Assembly: GCF_032362555.1 (NCBI RefSeq)
Contig: NC_083511.1
Span: forward strand, 1,116,001-1,180,000
Length of the DNA stretch: 64,000 nt
Reading direction: 5' to 3'
DNA from: Amyelois transitella
Lineage: Eukaryota > Arthropoda > Insecta > Lepidoptera > Pyralidae
Shown piece after piece: positions 1 to 12,271 of the stretch; within the stretch, counting starts at the first letter, position 1; each line of letters begins with the position of its first letter. The notes beneath the pieces are model-generated. The model saw nothing but the letters and a program-made list of their open reading frames with translations, was not told the origin of the DNA and did not search any database. The position numbers were made by a program, and so were the translations under genes.

Positions 1-368
1 TGAAAATAAAACTTTTCGGTGAAAAGATATACAACATATGTCAGTCAGTCACCTTTTACCTTTTAATCTTCAAAAGGTACAAAATAAAACAAGAAACAGG
101 ATACGAGTCAAAAATTAAACTTTTAATGACATGTAACTGAACTCGGCAAATAAGTCGGGTTTGTTTAAAAACTTTTGAAAATTAATTAAGTACATAAAGT
201 TTCACAAGCAATATAAGTAACCTTTTGAACTTTTTAAATAACGTAGCTAGTTCTTTGCAATATTTACTTTTAAACTAGCTTTCTTAAACTTTCTGTTGAG
301 GAAATAAGTTAATGTTGTCTTGGCAAACTACACTTGTGATACATTATTATGATCAGATCAGATAGAGC

Positions 369-447
369 GTCAGTAGTCGAATCGGTAAGGTGCCCGGTTA
401 AAACGCGTGTTGCGCATAAAGGCACCGGTTCGAATCCCACCTCGGCC
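369..447 (+). repeat. tRNA-derived SINE head
   Basis: Contains a perfect RNA polymerase III B-box core (GGTTCGAATCC, 427-437) and an A-box-like AGTCGAATCGGTAAGG. The 3' end reads CCTCGGCC, but no GGCCGAGG stands at the 5' end, so it cannot close an acceptor stem. It is a SINE head rather than a tRNA gene. Confidence 0.6.
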
Positions 448-453
448 ATGTAC

Positions 454-567
454 CAATGACTGTTTTCGAAGTTATTAATTATCTTGATAATTACTCAGAA
501 TCAATGTTCAAATGACTATTTTCGAAGTTATTCATTATCTTGATAATTACTCAGAATCTCAATGTTC
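454..567. repeat. 57-bp tandem duplication
   Basis: Two units starting at 454 and 511 share AATGACT(G/A)TTTTCGAAG and TTATCTTGATAATTACTC with few differences. It follows directly on the tRNA-derived SINE head. Confidence 0.75.
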
Positions 568-1240
568 AATAAGTATAGATCTTAAAAATAATAGTTATCT
601 GTAAAAAATAACTGTACCCTTGGAGGCGAATGATTCTACCAATCAACTTGGGGTAAAAATACATTTTTTATGTTATTCAAATAAGTTAATACCATAACAT
701 ATAATAACTAGACGTTTTTTGTATGTATGTATTATGTTTGTAACTCGGTAATTTTCGAATCGCTGGTCACGCATTTTTGATTTCATCAAAATCAGACCAA
801 CGGTTCGAAAGTTTTTTCGTCACAAACATACGAGTACATATATACAAAAATGTATTCTTCCTTTAAATTGATTTGAAATGCCAAAATACTAGATGAAAAG
901 TGGCTAGTACTATTTCATATTATCCAAAAACAAAAAAATGTACAAGAAAAGTTAATAGCTGAAATATTTCAATAAAATCTCCCTTTAGAATTATCTAGAT
1001 ATAGTTTATTTGCTTACATTGATAGTCGAGTTCGAAACAGTACTGCGGACATGAAAGGGCAAACTACTGAGCCTATATACATGTACCATCTGTGTCGAGA
1101 TTGAGTTTCTGCCCACAAAGGGAACAAATAAACTGCCACTTCAGATGCCCGTTTGAATGCCTCCTTTAGGATCTATCGATTGGTGAATTTCGCTGTCACA
1201 TTATACGGTTTTATGTCTTTGCAAACGGAGTTTGTACCTA

Positions 1241-1652
1241 CCGTGTGATACCCGGCATCAATACAAAAAGAATAGGACCACTCCATCGCTTTCCCATGGA
1301 TGTCTTAAAATGGCGACTAAGGGATAGGCTTATAAATTTGGGTTTCTTTTTTGAGGCGATAAGCTAGCAACATGTCGCTATTTGAATCTCAATTCTATCA
1401 GCATATATGCAGTTTTTTACCGCTTCTACTGCACTGACCTGCCTTGGAAGCGGCAGTAAACTTAGTTTTAAGTAATTTATTTGACGTCAACCAATGTTGT
1501 TAAACCAAACGTTTTGACAATTATTAAGCGATATGAAGTATACTATAATGAATAAAAATTTTGAAGTTGAAGTATCATTAAGGCAAAAAGCTGAACGTGA
1601 CCTATCAGTCTTTTCAAGACTGTTGGCTCTGTCTACCCCGCAAGTATGTACG
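1241..1652 (+). repeat. ATGT-tailed SINE, interrupted by another element
   Basis: Head and body 1241-1400 (CCGTGTG, GGACCACTCCAT, CCCATGGATGTC, GGGATAGGCTTA); tail part 1577-1652 (CTGAACGTGACC, CTGTTGGCTCTGTC). Between them lies an inserted copy of the GCGGCAGTAAAC repeat. Confidence 0.75.
1401..1576 (+). repeat. Non-LTR-like repeat (GCGGCAGTAAAC family) nested in a SINE
   Basis: Shares CACTGAC, CTTGGAAGCGGCAGTAAACT and TTGACGTCAACCAATGTTG with copies at 31604-31793 and 10531-10692. TATCA occurs at both edges (1396-1400 and 1572-1576), a possible short target duplication. Confidence 0.6.
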
Positions 1653-2199
1653 GAGTTTTTTTACGGTAGCGCGCGCAATGTTTCGGGCTCAACCGCCACT
1701 AAAAGAAACGTCCGCCAGATAAGGTGAAACGCGCGACAGACGATGTTGAATCGGAGATAATCCATGAAATCTTTACTTGCGCGATTTAGACTCTTCGCTA
1801 CAATTGGCTGATGGAGTAGCAAGCTGCACTGAAATTGGTCGATTGTGTGACGTTAGATCTGCCTCCACAATTCAATACATGTGCCATTTTGAGTTTCTGC
1901 CCAAAGTTTCTTACAAAGAGTACAAATAAACAGGATCTATCGATTTGAGAGTTTCGCGGTCGGGGAAATCGTAGACCTTTTTTTACGTTTACAAGGAAAT
2001 CTTTCCATATATATTTGGTAGCGAAAAAAAAACATAGTGTGTGCCAGCATCTTCTATTCCCAATGCATATTTTAAAAGTCGAAAGAGAGGAAAGATTTTT
2101 TCTTATTCAAAGCTCAAAAGGTTTAACGTATTTAAATTTTTTTTCATATACATTATTCAAGGCCTTAAAGGTAGTTCAATCCACGTCGTGATGGTTATA

Positions 2200-2614
2200 C
2201 AGGGTGACGTTTAAAACAATTGCATCCTTTTAAACATAGACTATACCCATGCTTCTGAGCTATTTGAGCCTATTTTTATTTAAATTAAACGGCATCATTT
2301 TCACATTTAAAAAACCCTCAAAAACTACGTCACACGCTTTATTAAAGACTAATACTACAAAAAGAAATTAAAACTAAACATGTAAATAAATGTCTGAAAA
2401 ATATATATATTTTTTTTATTTAGTATCAAGATAAAGTAAAGTACAGAGTTGTCGAGATCTTTTATTTTTTTATTTTTATTTTGATACTTTTATTTTTTTT
2501 CGTACTTTCTGAAATATGAACAGATATTTTTCTTTTAACGTTTTTAAATATCCTTTAGATGAGTACACTTAACAGTTAAATTTAATTTATGCAGTTGAAT
2601 TAAAAGTCACCCTG
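2200..2614 (+). mobile_element. MITE with CAGGGTGAC termini, copy 1
   Basis: Starts CAGGGTGAC after TA and ends GTCACCCTG before TA, so it has inverted termini with a TA-type flank. The interior, about 400 bp, is AT-rich and non-coding. It is the inverse-orientation relative of 37618-38074. Superfamily not assigned. Confidence 0.7.
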
Positions 2615-4072
2615 TATGTGTAGGTTATGTTCAATAAAGATTTCTATCAAAAATGCCGACGTACCTACCCGAAAATATCGCGTGACCAGACGTCGTTATA
2701 TCAAGTTATTTCGGTGATCGTAGTGGCGTTAAGTTATTAATAGGTACCCTGTTATATAGCCTACGAAAACAATGAATCACGACACTATTTGCTAGTAATT
2801 TTTCAAGAACGTATTAGAAAATATTATTAAGTCGGGTTTGCTCCCATTGCTATTTCTGTAAACTATAATAAAAAATCAAAATGTATATTTTATTCTGATA
2901 TACTAGTGTTAAATTTTAAATTGTATTTCCTTCTGTTGTAGCTAAATATTTTGTGTACATACATAATTTAAAAGAGGTCCATATTTAGTATTAAATGCAC
3001 TTTATTCTCCCTAACACAATGATATTTATTTATTGCACAAAAAGTATACGAAAAGCGAATGCCGTTTGGCATTCTCTACCAGTCTACCAGCTGTAAAGAC
3101 ATAAAAACTTCAAGTTAGAAGTAAGAAGATATTGGGGTATATAAAAGAAGAAAGAAAGTGAGTGTCTGAGTGACATATAAACATAACATCCGAACCGCTG
3201 GAATCTTAATTCGTGGTGTAGGTTCTTGATGTGGTCTAGGGCTGCACTAAGAGAGGATTTCCCGGAATTGCTGCGAGAACGGGAATTATTAGGCCTTCTA
3301 ATATAGAATAAGATGCTGTAATTTTATGTGCGCAGTTAAGAATTGTTCATTCATTAATATCTATAACTTTCACCTTATTTGCCAATAAAATCTTTCACAG
3401 AAAAATATAAAAGACTAATTTTCCGTCCAACTAATTGCTTCGGCCGGAGTTTGAGGCGTGCTCGATTCGCAGTCAAAGTCAAGGTTACCTTCTATTCATA
3501 ACGCCGCTCCCTTTGCCTCAAAGAAAAAGATTTCCATTTCAGTTGCTTCTACACAATAGATTTTATTAGATTTTGTACAGTAAATTTTCTGTTTCTCGGG
3601 ACTTCTTGGGAATTAAAATGTAATAGAATTTGTTAACTTATGAAATGTGTGTCAGTCAAATGATTCTTCTTTGTGCAGGTAAGTACTTTAACGTTATATA
3701 ACTGCTTAAAAACTCAATAAGTTACAAAAGATACAAAACAAGAAAAATATGTTCTTTAAAAAAGCTATATGTATGTAACTTATTTAACAATGCTTTGAAC
3801 TGTCCCTAGTCCTAATCACGAATACATTTAAATTATAACCTGTCAGAATTTTTGAGACCACAATTCCACCGTTCCAATTCTGGACGAAAGTTCTATAGAC
3901 AGTGTACCTAAAGCCGTGTTCGCTTTGCTGACGTCAGAAGGCTTTCATCGATCTGCCCGCGGCCTTATATCTATGGGTATGCTTCAATACGCCGGCCGCA
4001 AGCATTATAAATGGAAATGATAGTATCGCATAATGTTCTGAATACTTAATTTCTTTTTTGTTAGATTTTCTA
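2615..4072. other. Intergenic, mostly featureless
   Basis: AT-rich DNA with no ORF of note. 3220-3300 carries a fragment of the repeat with CACTA(A/C)GAG and TTTCCCG(G/A)AATT that recurs at 5870-5960 and 45740-45830. Confidence 0.4.
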
Positions 4073-4336
4073 TGTACATACATACATACATATTGTCACG
4101 TCTATATCCCTTGCGGGGTAGACAGAGACAGTCTTGAAAAGACTGTAAAGGCCACGTTCAGCTATTTGGCTTTATGATAGAATTGAGATTCAAATAGTGA
4201 CAGGTTGCTAGCCCATCGCCTAAAAAAAGAATCCCAATTTTGTAAGCCTATCCCTTAGTCGCCTGTTACGACATCCATGGGAAAGAGATGGAGTGGTCCT
4301 ATTCTTTTTTCATTGGTGCCGGGAACCACACGGCAC
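4073..4336 (-). repeat. ATGT-tailed SINE, near full length
   Basis: Minus-strand copy running from the (ATGT)n tail at 4073 through GTGACAGGTTGCTAGCCC and AGACTGT to the head GCCGTGTGGTTCCCGGCACC. About 265 bp, taken as a reference copy of the family. Confidence 0.85.
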
Positions 4337-4539
4337 TTAATTGTGCCTTGTAATTAAATTTAATATGTGCTTTATTTATTTGATTTAATATGTAAATGAA
4401 TGAATAAACGAACAACCGTCTTGAATACGGGGTCTATTCAAAGACTCCCATGTATAAAGTAGTTGGTCCGACCAACCACTCACTTACTATTTTAAAAGAA
4501 GTTTGATTAAAAGCATATTTTTTAACCACTCGTAAACTT

Positions 4540-4745
4540 TGGTCACGGGCGGATTCTGGACTTCTTTCAAAAGAGGACACAACCGAGACAAAAGAACGAT
4601 GTCCTTCATCCTCCTGGCTTTAGTCCCGGCTGCATCATCACCACTCTGGAGAGGAGCCCGTGGTATGCCTTTGTCCATGGATCCTGGATTGGGTGAGTCA
4701 GGTTTTTACACGAAGCGACTCCCATCCTTTGCAGGGGGAACCTAA
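4540..4745. repeat. Dispersed repeat with CTGGAGAGGAGCC
   Basis: CACTCTGGAGAGGAGCC, GATTGGGTGAGTCAGG and CACGAAGCGACT recur in degraded form at 24027-24110 and 24200-24240. Small open frames on both strands are by-products. Confidence 0.5.
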
Positions 4746-5040
4746 CCCGCATTGGATCGATCATGTTTACACTTAGTTTTCCCTCATCGTAACAGCATCG
4801 GTTAGTTTTCAAACAAATGCAAATAACTTAAGAAATAGTCATTGGGACATGTCCTGGCGGCATTGATAAAAGAAGGATGTCCTTGTTTACACATATGTAT
4901 GTACGGACTTCCAAAAGGGTTTTATCAAGGTTTGACAGTGAATATCAATGAATACGAACCCGGAACTCAATCAGCGCGGACGCCCTTCTGTGACGTCACG
5001 TTCGGTAAGAATTTCTCATAAATTGTTTTTCTTCGTTTAA

Positions 5041-5276
5041 GTGTCGTGTGGTTAAGAATAGGACTACTCTGTTTCGTTCCCATGGATGTCGTAAAAGACG
5101 ACTTAAGCTTATAAACTTGGGATTCTTCTTTTAGGCGATGGGCTAGCAACCTGTCACTATTTGAATCTCAATTCTATCATTAAGCCAAACAGCTGAACGT
5201 GGCCTATCAGTTTTTCCAAGACTGTTGGCTCTGCCTTCACCGCAAGGCATATAGACGTAATTATATGTATGTGTGT
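5041..5276 (+). repeat. ATGT-tailed SINE
   Basis: Head shortened, but the body (CCCATGGATGTCGTAAAAG, GGCGATGGGCTAGCAACC) and tail (CTGTTGGCTCTG, ATAGACGTAATTATATG) are clear. Confidence 0.8.
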
Positions 5277-6061
5277 ATTTTTTTTTTCTGTAGCCATATC
5301 TATTTAATGACTCAGCGTCCCGCGATTATTCAGCGGCAAACCTTGCAAATAAAATCCTTACAAATCGCGCACAAAAGCTCTGAAGGACGCTTAAATCTCG
5401 CTACGTCTGAGAAAGCTTAATCTTGTTCGCTTCTATTGATTTTCCAATGGTGCCAATTTGTTTCCTGTCGCATTTTTGATGAGTGATATTATGAAGGTTC
5501 CACTGATTTTCGTGTGATATTGTCTCCCTCTTTTTTGCGGCAGGACATGAGACAGGAAGTCTTATTTGATGCGGGCTCTGCCGTAATTCTTCACAGACGT
5601 ATCTATGTGGGATCATTGATGGCGACGGATATTTGAAAGAAAAGTGGGAGATACATTATGTATCTATTATAATATATAATTATAACATATTTATTATAAC
5701 GTATCTATTTTATTTTTATAACGTATCTATTATAACATATTATGTTTAATGTACCATTTTTAAAGAGGTTTTAGTGAACTTCTAAAGTAGTTGCGTCCGC
5801 CTTAAACAAGACAAAGTCCAGCAAATTTCCATTCCCGCGAGAATTTCTTGAAATACTCTCTAAGTGCACACCTAGACTAAGAGAGGACTTCCCGAAATTC
5901 CCTGAGGAATGAAAATTTGCAGGATTTCCTACGTAAGAATCTACGAGTACATAACAAATTTCAAATATCTTAAATATTTTTCTTAGGTTCTTCTTATTTA
6001 TCTTAGGTTTGAGCTTCGCGATGTGATATTGGTCAATCAGCTTACTAAAAATAATAATGTA

Positions 6062-7048
6062 CAGTAATACCCCGGACTTACGCGGTAGGTGGGTCCGAGC
6101 GGTTGCCGTGTAAGTCGAATTCGCGTAAGTCGGGGTTCAACGTTGCATATAAATACATATAAAGTTTGATTAATCGGGACCAGAGTGTAAAGAAAACAAT
6201 AATTTAGAAGAAAAATGTTAAATATAGTGTAGGATAATAAAAAAAACATTGTTATGAATAAAGTAAGCAAAACCAAAGTTATTTTGATGTCGAAGGCTTC
6301 ATATATTCTAACGAGTTAAATTTTTCTTCTTTTCACGTAAGTATAATTTCCTCGAAGCATACCAGTATTTTTTTTATTCCTCGTTTTTTGTAGAAACGCG
6401 TTCTTCATTACAATCAATTTTTTCTTAACTTTGTAACCCCTTTTCAATTGAATTGAGTCTTTCTGTTAAGTTTGCAATTGTCATTTGATTTACCGATTCA
6501 ACTGTGTCTAGCGAATCAGTTTATTCAATGTCTTGCTCTAAATTTAATTGCTTGGCGATATCAACAACTTCTTCTATTATGCTAGCGATTTGTTCAGGAT
6601 CTGAAATGGTGTCTCCTTGGGTTTCAGAGATGAAAAAAAATGGACACAGGTTTTTCCAGACACCACTGAGAGTTTTTTGTGAAACCTCATTCCAAGATTG
6701 TCCAATATGTAATTCTTACAACATCTAAAACATTGAATTGTTTCCTAAAATCTAACAGAAAGCTTTTTGTTCTGTCTTAAAGTTTCATGTAGATGTGCAA
6801 ATGACCGCCTTGTGTAGTAAGTTTTAAATGTTTTAATGACTCCCTGGTTCATTTCCTAGACATAATTAGAGATTATAAGTAAAACGCACTTGCCTGTAAA
6901 ACAATAGCACGCGGAACACGTTTAAACCTGTCCCAAATTGAACACTGAGTGGGCGGAGCGAGAGCTGAAGCTCGCGGCAAACAAAATTGAAAAACCGCGT
7001 ATCTCCGAATTCGCGTAAAACGGGGTAGCGTAAGTCGGGGTATTACTG
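6062..7048 (-). mobile_element. pogo/Tigger-like DNA transposon remnant
   Basis: Terminal inverted repeats CAGTAATACCCCGNCTTACGC stand at both ends, each flanked by TA (6060-6061, 7049-7050). Inside, the minus strand over about 6525-6708 encodes a readable fragment with SWNEVSQKTLSGVWKNL and VVDIAKQLNLEQDIE before a stop, like the C-terminal end of a Tigger-type DDE transposase. The catalytic part is missing, so this is an internally deleted, non-autonomous copy of about 990 bp. Confidence 0.75.
6525..6708 (-). pseudogene. C-terminal fragment of Tigger-type transposase
   Basis: About 60 codons remain open, with the W..V...TL..VW motif and an acidic end (LEQDIE) that are typical of the C-terminus. 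No DDE residues are encoded in the element. Confidence 0.6.
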
Positions 7049-7917
7049 TATATAAATTCTGAAATCAAATAATTTTCACTCCGTTTTCATGCCCACAAAG
7101 CGTTCACTAAATGTTTGTTCTTGTTTACAATAATATTTGCATTTAAATGATGTAATAATGTAGGACGGTGCTTGAATTATATTTTGGTTGAAAAAAACAT
7201 TTACAAATTTACTTATTTATCTCGCGCAAAGGACAGCGGTTCAACTATGAAAAAACAGCATCACTTTTTTCGTATTTTAAATTATTATATAATTTTCAGC
7301 TTTGTTTTGAGAATGTTTAATTGTACCTAATTAGGTTAAGATCAATTATTTTTTATTTATGTTAATGATTACAAATAAATTAATAGTTTACAAAAATATT
7401 ACGTTTCATAAAAATGCTCATAAAATTAAATTAGCTATGTTACTATTTTCCAATAAGGCAGTAATTTTTGTATATAATTCAGTTTATTTTTGTATACCGC
7501 GTCGTGGACTATTTGGGAAGGGTACAGTTAATTCGGTAGGTAACAGTCATCAACAATTCAAGTCGCCAGTTTGTATTGATTTACTAAAGCGGACAGAAAT
7601 ACATATACTGAAAGTTTTATAGGCCAAATCCAAAATAAATGCTCACTGAAATATGCTTTTTTTAAAAATAAACTGGTTACAAAACACGGATTTATATAAA
7701 ACGAGAAATATTTTTTGAGAACGGATCCTGTCTCATATTTTTTAACGCGATTAAACTTTTTTGTACTTTTTACTTTGCCATGTTTTACCTAGTTGAATTA
7801 CAAAATGGCAGAGATTTTTCCTACATCTACAATTTCAAATTAAATCATAATACAAATAAGTCATGGCAAGGGCTTAGGTATAAACTTGGGGACTATCTGA
7901 ATGACAATGTCATCCGG

Positions 7918-8001
7918 CCTGCTGAACGCGGTCTTTTAGTCTTCGAAACTGTTGGCTCTTTCTACCCCGTAAGGGATAAAGACTATATATGTACCTATAT
8001 A
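7918..8001 (+). repeat. ATGT-tailed SINE fragment
   Basis: Only the tail third remains: CTGAACGCGGTCTT, ACTGTTGGCTCT and TACCCCGTAAGGGATA. Confidence 0.6.
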
Positions 8002-8473
8002 TGTGGACAAACTAAGTAAAACAGTTTACATCGATTTGAATTCTAATACTATATAATAGGTTATGCAGAATCGGTTGATCTGATAACTATTATTATATCA
8101 TTGAAAAAAAAAATATTCGAAATTTAAACCACAAAAATGGCGCGTTTTATTCAATACAGAGTAAACATAGAAAATTTGTTGTTTGCAAACTCGACATAAG
8201 GCTGTGTACACAAAATTTTACGGCGACGTGTCGCGATAAGAGGCTTTATCTTCACAACTTATTTATGTTCCGAACAAAGTGAAAACAACTTAGACTAACT
8301 TAATTTTAATAGGAAAAGTTTTGAATCGGTTGTTAAAGGCTTTTTTAAATAGCGTTTTGTGTCACTTTCATGCTGCCTGTAACCTTCCGGTCTTTGGCAT
8401 TGAAAGCTACCGCTGAGAATTATCTTTTTATTGCCATTGAACAAACTGTGAAAGAAGGTCTTAGATGCGTATA

Positions 8474-8672
8474 ATAAACTTGCTGTGCCCGCGACTTCGT
8501 CCGCGCGGAATATTTATTTTAGGCATCATTGAAGCCCTCAAGGATGAATAATTTTCTCCGTTTTTTTTTTCACATATTCCATTATTTTTTTGCTCCTTAT
8601 ATGTGCAGTGTGATATTATATCGCCTCAAGCCTTTCTCGATAAATGGTCTATTCAACGCTATTAGTATAGAT
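8474..8672 (+). repeat. CCCGCGACTTCGTCCGCG repeat (RTE-like 3' end)
   Basis: Starts near CCCGCGACTTCGTCCGCG, contains CATCATTGAAGCCCTCAAGG and AAATGGTCTATTCAACGC, ends ATTAGTATAGAT. The same layout occurs at 12010-12271, 29135-29374 and inverted at 25733-26010. The RTE assignment is a guess. Confidence 0.6.
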
Positions 8673-8904
8673 TAAATACCGCGGCTAAGCCTGAGCAAAA
8701 AGCTTTTTATTATTTTTATAGAATTTTATTCTACTCGAGTAACATGCAATATATTTAATTTTGCGTAATTTTTCTGTGCGTTGTCTGTCACCCACGCAGA
8801 TGATTTTGAGTATAAACGATGTTTATTGATGGTCTTTTTTTATATATATACTCGTGCGGAGCCGGGGCGGGTCGCTAGTACATTTACATGTACATAAATA
8901 ACGC

Positions 8905-9100
8905 CTCTTTCTCGGAAGAGAGGACAACTTTTCACTTGCCACGATCATTGCATGCTTCTTTCGCTTCATCCATAACATCCTTGTACAAACTCGTCGGTTT
9001 CTGGTACTCTAAGCCTGGCCTTTTGCCGTGACGTCTCTGATTTAATCAAGGTGCGTTCGTCTAGGCCTTCCCACTCCACCAGTTCTATTCTTCCTTTGTA
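8905..9100 (-). mobile_element. 5'-truncated LINE with ATGT tail
   Basis: Minus-strand copy of the non-LTR 3' end: GAAGCGAAAGAAGCATGCA, GATCGTGGCAAGTG and a degenerate GGCGTTATTTATGTAC tail. Confidence 0.65.
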
Positions 9101-10530
9101 TATATTTGGTTAATTCTGCCCCTGAGAGTGTTATAGAGTTTTATAGGATTAAAAATGATATTAAAATCTGAATTGTTATTTTCAAGTTGCAAAGTAGAGC
9201 ACACATTTTTCACTTGATAAGAAAGCGATCAATGTATCAAGAATCATGTACAATGCTGCTATCGTATGGATAAGCTCATCACAGTTGGGTGCGTGGGACG
9301 ACCTGGATTACGTCCATAAAATATGTCCTGTAGGATCTGGGATTAAAGGCTACGTGAGACAGAATTAATGATGATGTGTAGGATGGCACGTAAAAAGCCT
9401 ATAATGGCGGGTTGTAAAGTATAAATTTAGGAAAGTATTGTTTTTTTTTTTTTTCATTAAAGTAGACATTTTTGTCTCTTCACGCACATTTTAGTAAAGT
9501 TAATTTTTCTAGTACCATTCAGTAACACAATTTTGAGGAGTTAAGTGAAAAAGACGGGTACATTTTTTGCTTATTTATCAAGATATTCCCTACCACTTTT
9601 ACTTTGAAAGTACAAGTGAAAAAAGCTTACGTTACATTACCAAAACTTTTACTAGACTTTAGCAAGGCCTTTAGGTACTCCCGTGGGAATTTACCGGCCT
9701 TGACTATATTAATCCTGTGTTTCACTACATCACTGTGCCAATCATCAAATTCTACAGCAGTTTTTGATATTATTCGTTACCAAAAAAAATACAAATCTTT
9801 TAAAGTTATACAATTAAATTAATATTAGTGTGGAGTAACCTAAAATGTCGTCAATCGATAACAAAACAAGTCGTAACTACAAAGAAAAGATAAAGCAATA
9901 ATATATTATTACTTTCTTAATTCTTAATATTAATACATTTTGAAACGACAAATCGATTTACTAACACTACTCAATATGGTGTAATCTTCGATTTAATTTG
10001 CCTAAGGCATATGAGTTGACCTACTGAACCAATGCAATCTAGAATCTAGACAGCCATTTCTATTCACATCGCAACCTAGATAGGCTATATGCGGGCACAG
10101 ACTGTCTGCTAAAGGTCATACATTTATTCCTAGTGCATCTAAAATGAAGGAAATTGAGGCCGGACGCCGGAGATCGAAGTCTTAACTTTTTTTTTTTAAC
10201 TTAATCTCAACTACATTCAATTTATTCCTGGCAGTAATCTCTGTGGTAAACCTGTATTGTTTATTTATTGCAGTTTTTATGTACGTTTATTAAAATTATA
10301 TTATTTTATATTTTGTGTAGGTATAAATATATTTATTTAGTATGGCTCCGCATAAAGTTCTCTGTCAGACCCAATGGTTGACTGGTAGATAATGCTTCTA
10401 GCATTAAGTTCGCCAATTGTGCTGTACATTTGTTTTTTGTGCAATGAAGTTTAAATAAATAAAAATAAATAAATAATCTTATTTGCGTTCTCACCTCTCT
10501 CGGGAAGAGCCCGGGGTCAGTTTGTAACTA
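9101..10530. other. Intergenic, nothing recognised
   Basis: AT-rich, with a T-run at 9440 and one chance frame at 9604-9822. 10430-10480 ends in an AAATAAAT run. Confidence 0.4.
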
Positions 10531-10692
10531 CCAGCAGTTGGTTACAGCTCTTCTGCACTGACGCTTTGGAAGCGGCAGTAAACTTTGTTTTAAGTATGTA
10601 ATTCATATGACGTCAACCAATGTTACGAAACCAAAAGATAAAATCATAAATTAAGTGATGTTTGAAATGTCCCATAATAATGAATAAAACAT
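10531..10692 (+). repeat. GCGGCAGTAAAC-family repeat
   Basis: CTTCTGCACTGACGC, GGAAGCGGCAGTAAACTT and TGACGTCAACCAATGTTA match the copies at 1401 and 31604. Directly abuts a minus-strand SINE. Confidence 0.65.
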
Positions 10693-10806
10693 CTAAGACC
10701 CAGGCCAATCAGAAAAAAGTTATTTTCTCATCATGCCCTGGCTGGGATTCGAACCCGGGACCTCCGGTGTCACAGACAAGCGTACTACCGCTGCGCCACA
10801 GAGGCC
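10693..10806 (-). repeat. tRNA-derived SINE head
   Basis: The minus strand reads GGCCTCTGTGGCGCAGCGGTAG (split here as GGCCTCTG, TGGCGCAGCGGTAG), then TGACACCGGAGG and GGTTCGAATCCC, i.e. A and B boxes, followed by CATGATGAGAAAATAAC. The acceptor ends do not pair, so it is a SINE. The matching tail of this family is seen at 44896-45057. Confidence 0.7.
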
Positions 10807-10889
10807 ATTGTAACATGTGTGTAAAAATAGTTGTATTAAATCTTATCTTGCGCGTAGGCGCCGTGTCAATAGCTAACTTGTATACGTGT

Positions 10890-11000
10890 CAGCCGGATAT
10901 ATCGATGGAACCGGATAAAACCGGTTATAACCGGATAAAACCGCTTGCCCGTCCGGATAAACGATGGCGAGTGATATTAACCGGATTACCGGGGCGTGCC
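10890..11000. promoter_or_regulatory. Cluster of AACCGGWTAA/AACCGGTT motifs
   Basis: Within about 100 bp CCGGATA or CCGGATT occurs five times and AACCGGTT once. AACCGGTT is the Grainyhead consensus. It could also be a repeat fragment. Confidence 0.3.
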
Positions 11001-11035
11001 CGGCTAGCTGTGTCAATATTTTATGTGTGCTGAAT

Positions 11036-12009
11036 AGGGGTTAAATTGATGTATTTTTTATTATAGCAATATGTATTGCTAGCTGTTGTCTGTGGATCGT
11101 CCAAACTTAAATTTTGATAAATTAAGTTATTGTCAAAGCTATACTTATTACTGTAAAGTTTAAAATCCATTCAGCTGTTATTGCGTGAAAAAGTAACAAA
11201 CACACACGCCCTCAGTGTCATAATTCGTAACATTTTGGTTAAAAGTACATTTTCACCTCTAATCTAAAAAGAGGTGTTATAAATTTGGAATGTCTATGGA
11301 TCTAACAGCATCCAAACATACGATATGAAAGTATAGTTAACAGTGGAGAAACCATCAGGTTTCTATTAACTTATATGGTTTTAGTGTGTATTAACAGGGA
11401 GTCATGCTTATCTGCAATTGACTGTACAATGAAAATTTGTAAAATGCACATACATAACTAAATACTCAAAACACATTATATTAAAGATTTGTGAGCATTT
11501 TTTAATAGAACATCCCTTCATATAAATCAAATATTTAAAAAAAGAATTACTGGCCAGTTACTTTACAAAAAGAGATTACAATTTGATATTAAGAAAATAA
11601 AAGATTTTTTTACTTTAACTTACCTTAAATTAGGTACAATTTATTAATTTGTAGAAGTTTAGAAACACTGAACTATATTTTAACGCACAAAATCGCTTCT
11701 TTACACAAACATGAATATTTCTGTTATCGTTTGAATTATTATGGATGAATTTGGAGTAAGGAGAATCGACTCAAATTTACTCATGTAAATACCGTAGATT
11801 GAGGTGAGGATGCCAAAGCCGAATAAATAGGATATTCTGAAAATGTGTCTACCTCATCAAAGAGTATTTGCCTTAGGCAGCATACAATATATATATATAT
11901 ATATATTTAATTTTGTGTAAAACCCTATGAATTTGGTACCCGATAGTAGGGTTACTTTAATTTTAAGATTAACTTTATCATTTGTAATACTACTAAAAAT
12001 ATTATAATA
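11036..12009. other. Intergenic, nothing recognised
   Basis: AT-rich. A (TA)n run stands at 11888-11907. Confidence 0.4.
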
Positions 12010-12271
12010 ACTAGCTATGCCCGCGACTTTGTCTGTGTGGAATAGTTATTTTCGGCATCATTGAAGCACTGGATGAATAATTTTCCCCGTTTTTTTTTCA
12101 CATTTTCCTTTTTATTTGCGCTTTATAGTTGCAGCGTGATGTTATATAGCCTAAAGCCGTCTTCGATAAATGGTCTATTTAACGCAAAAATAATTTTCAA
12201 ATAGAACAAGTAGTTCTTGCAAAAAAAAATAATTCCAAACAAACTCTTCAGCTTTATAATATTAGTATAGA
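12010..12271 (+). repeat. CCCGCGACTTCGTCCGCG-type repeat
   Basis: Diverged head (CCCGCGACTTTGTCTGTG) and a complete end (CTTTATAATATTAGTATAG). Confidence 0.6.

Noticed and set aside
369-447. tRNA gene
   Set aside because: B box is perfect, but the 5' and 3' ends cannot pair into an acceptor stem; it is a SINE head.
10733-10806. tRNA gene on the minus strand
   Set aside because: A and B boxes are present but the acceptor ends do not complement, and the sequence continues as a known type of SINE body.
10662-11033. 123-aa ORF
   Set aside because: It runs through the end of one repeat, an inverted SINE head and the CCGG cluster; a composite chance frame.
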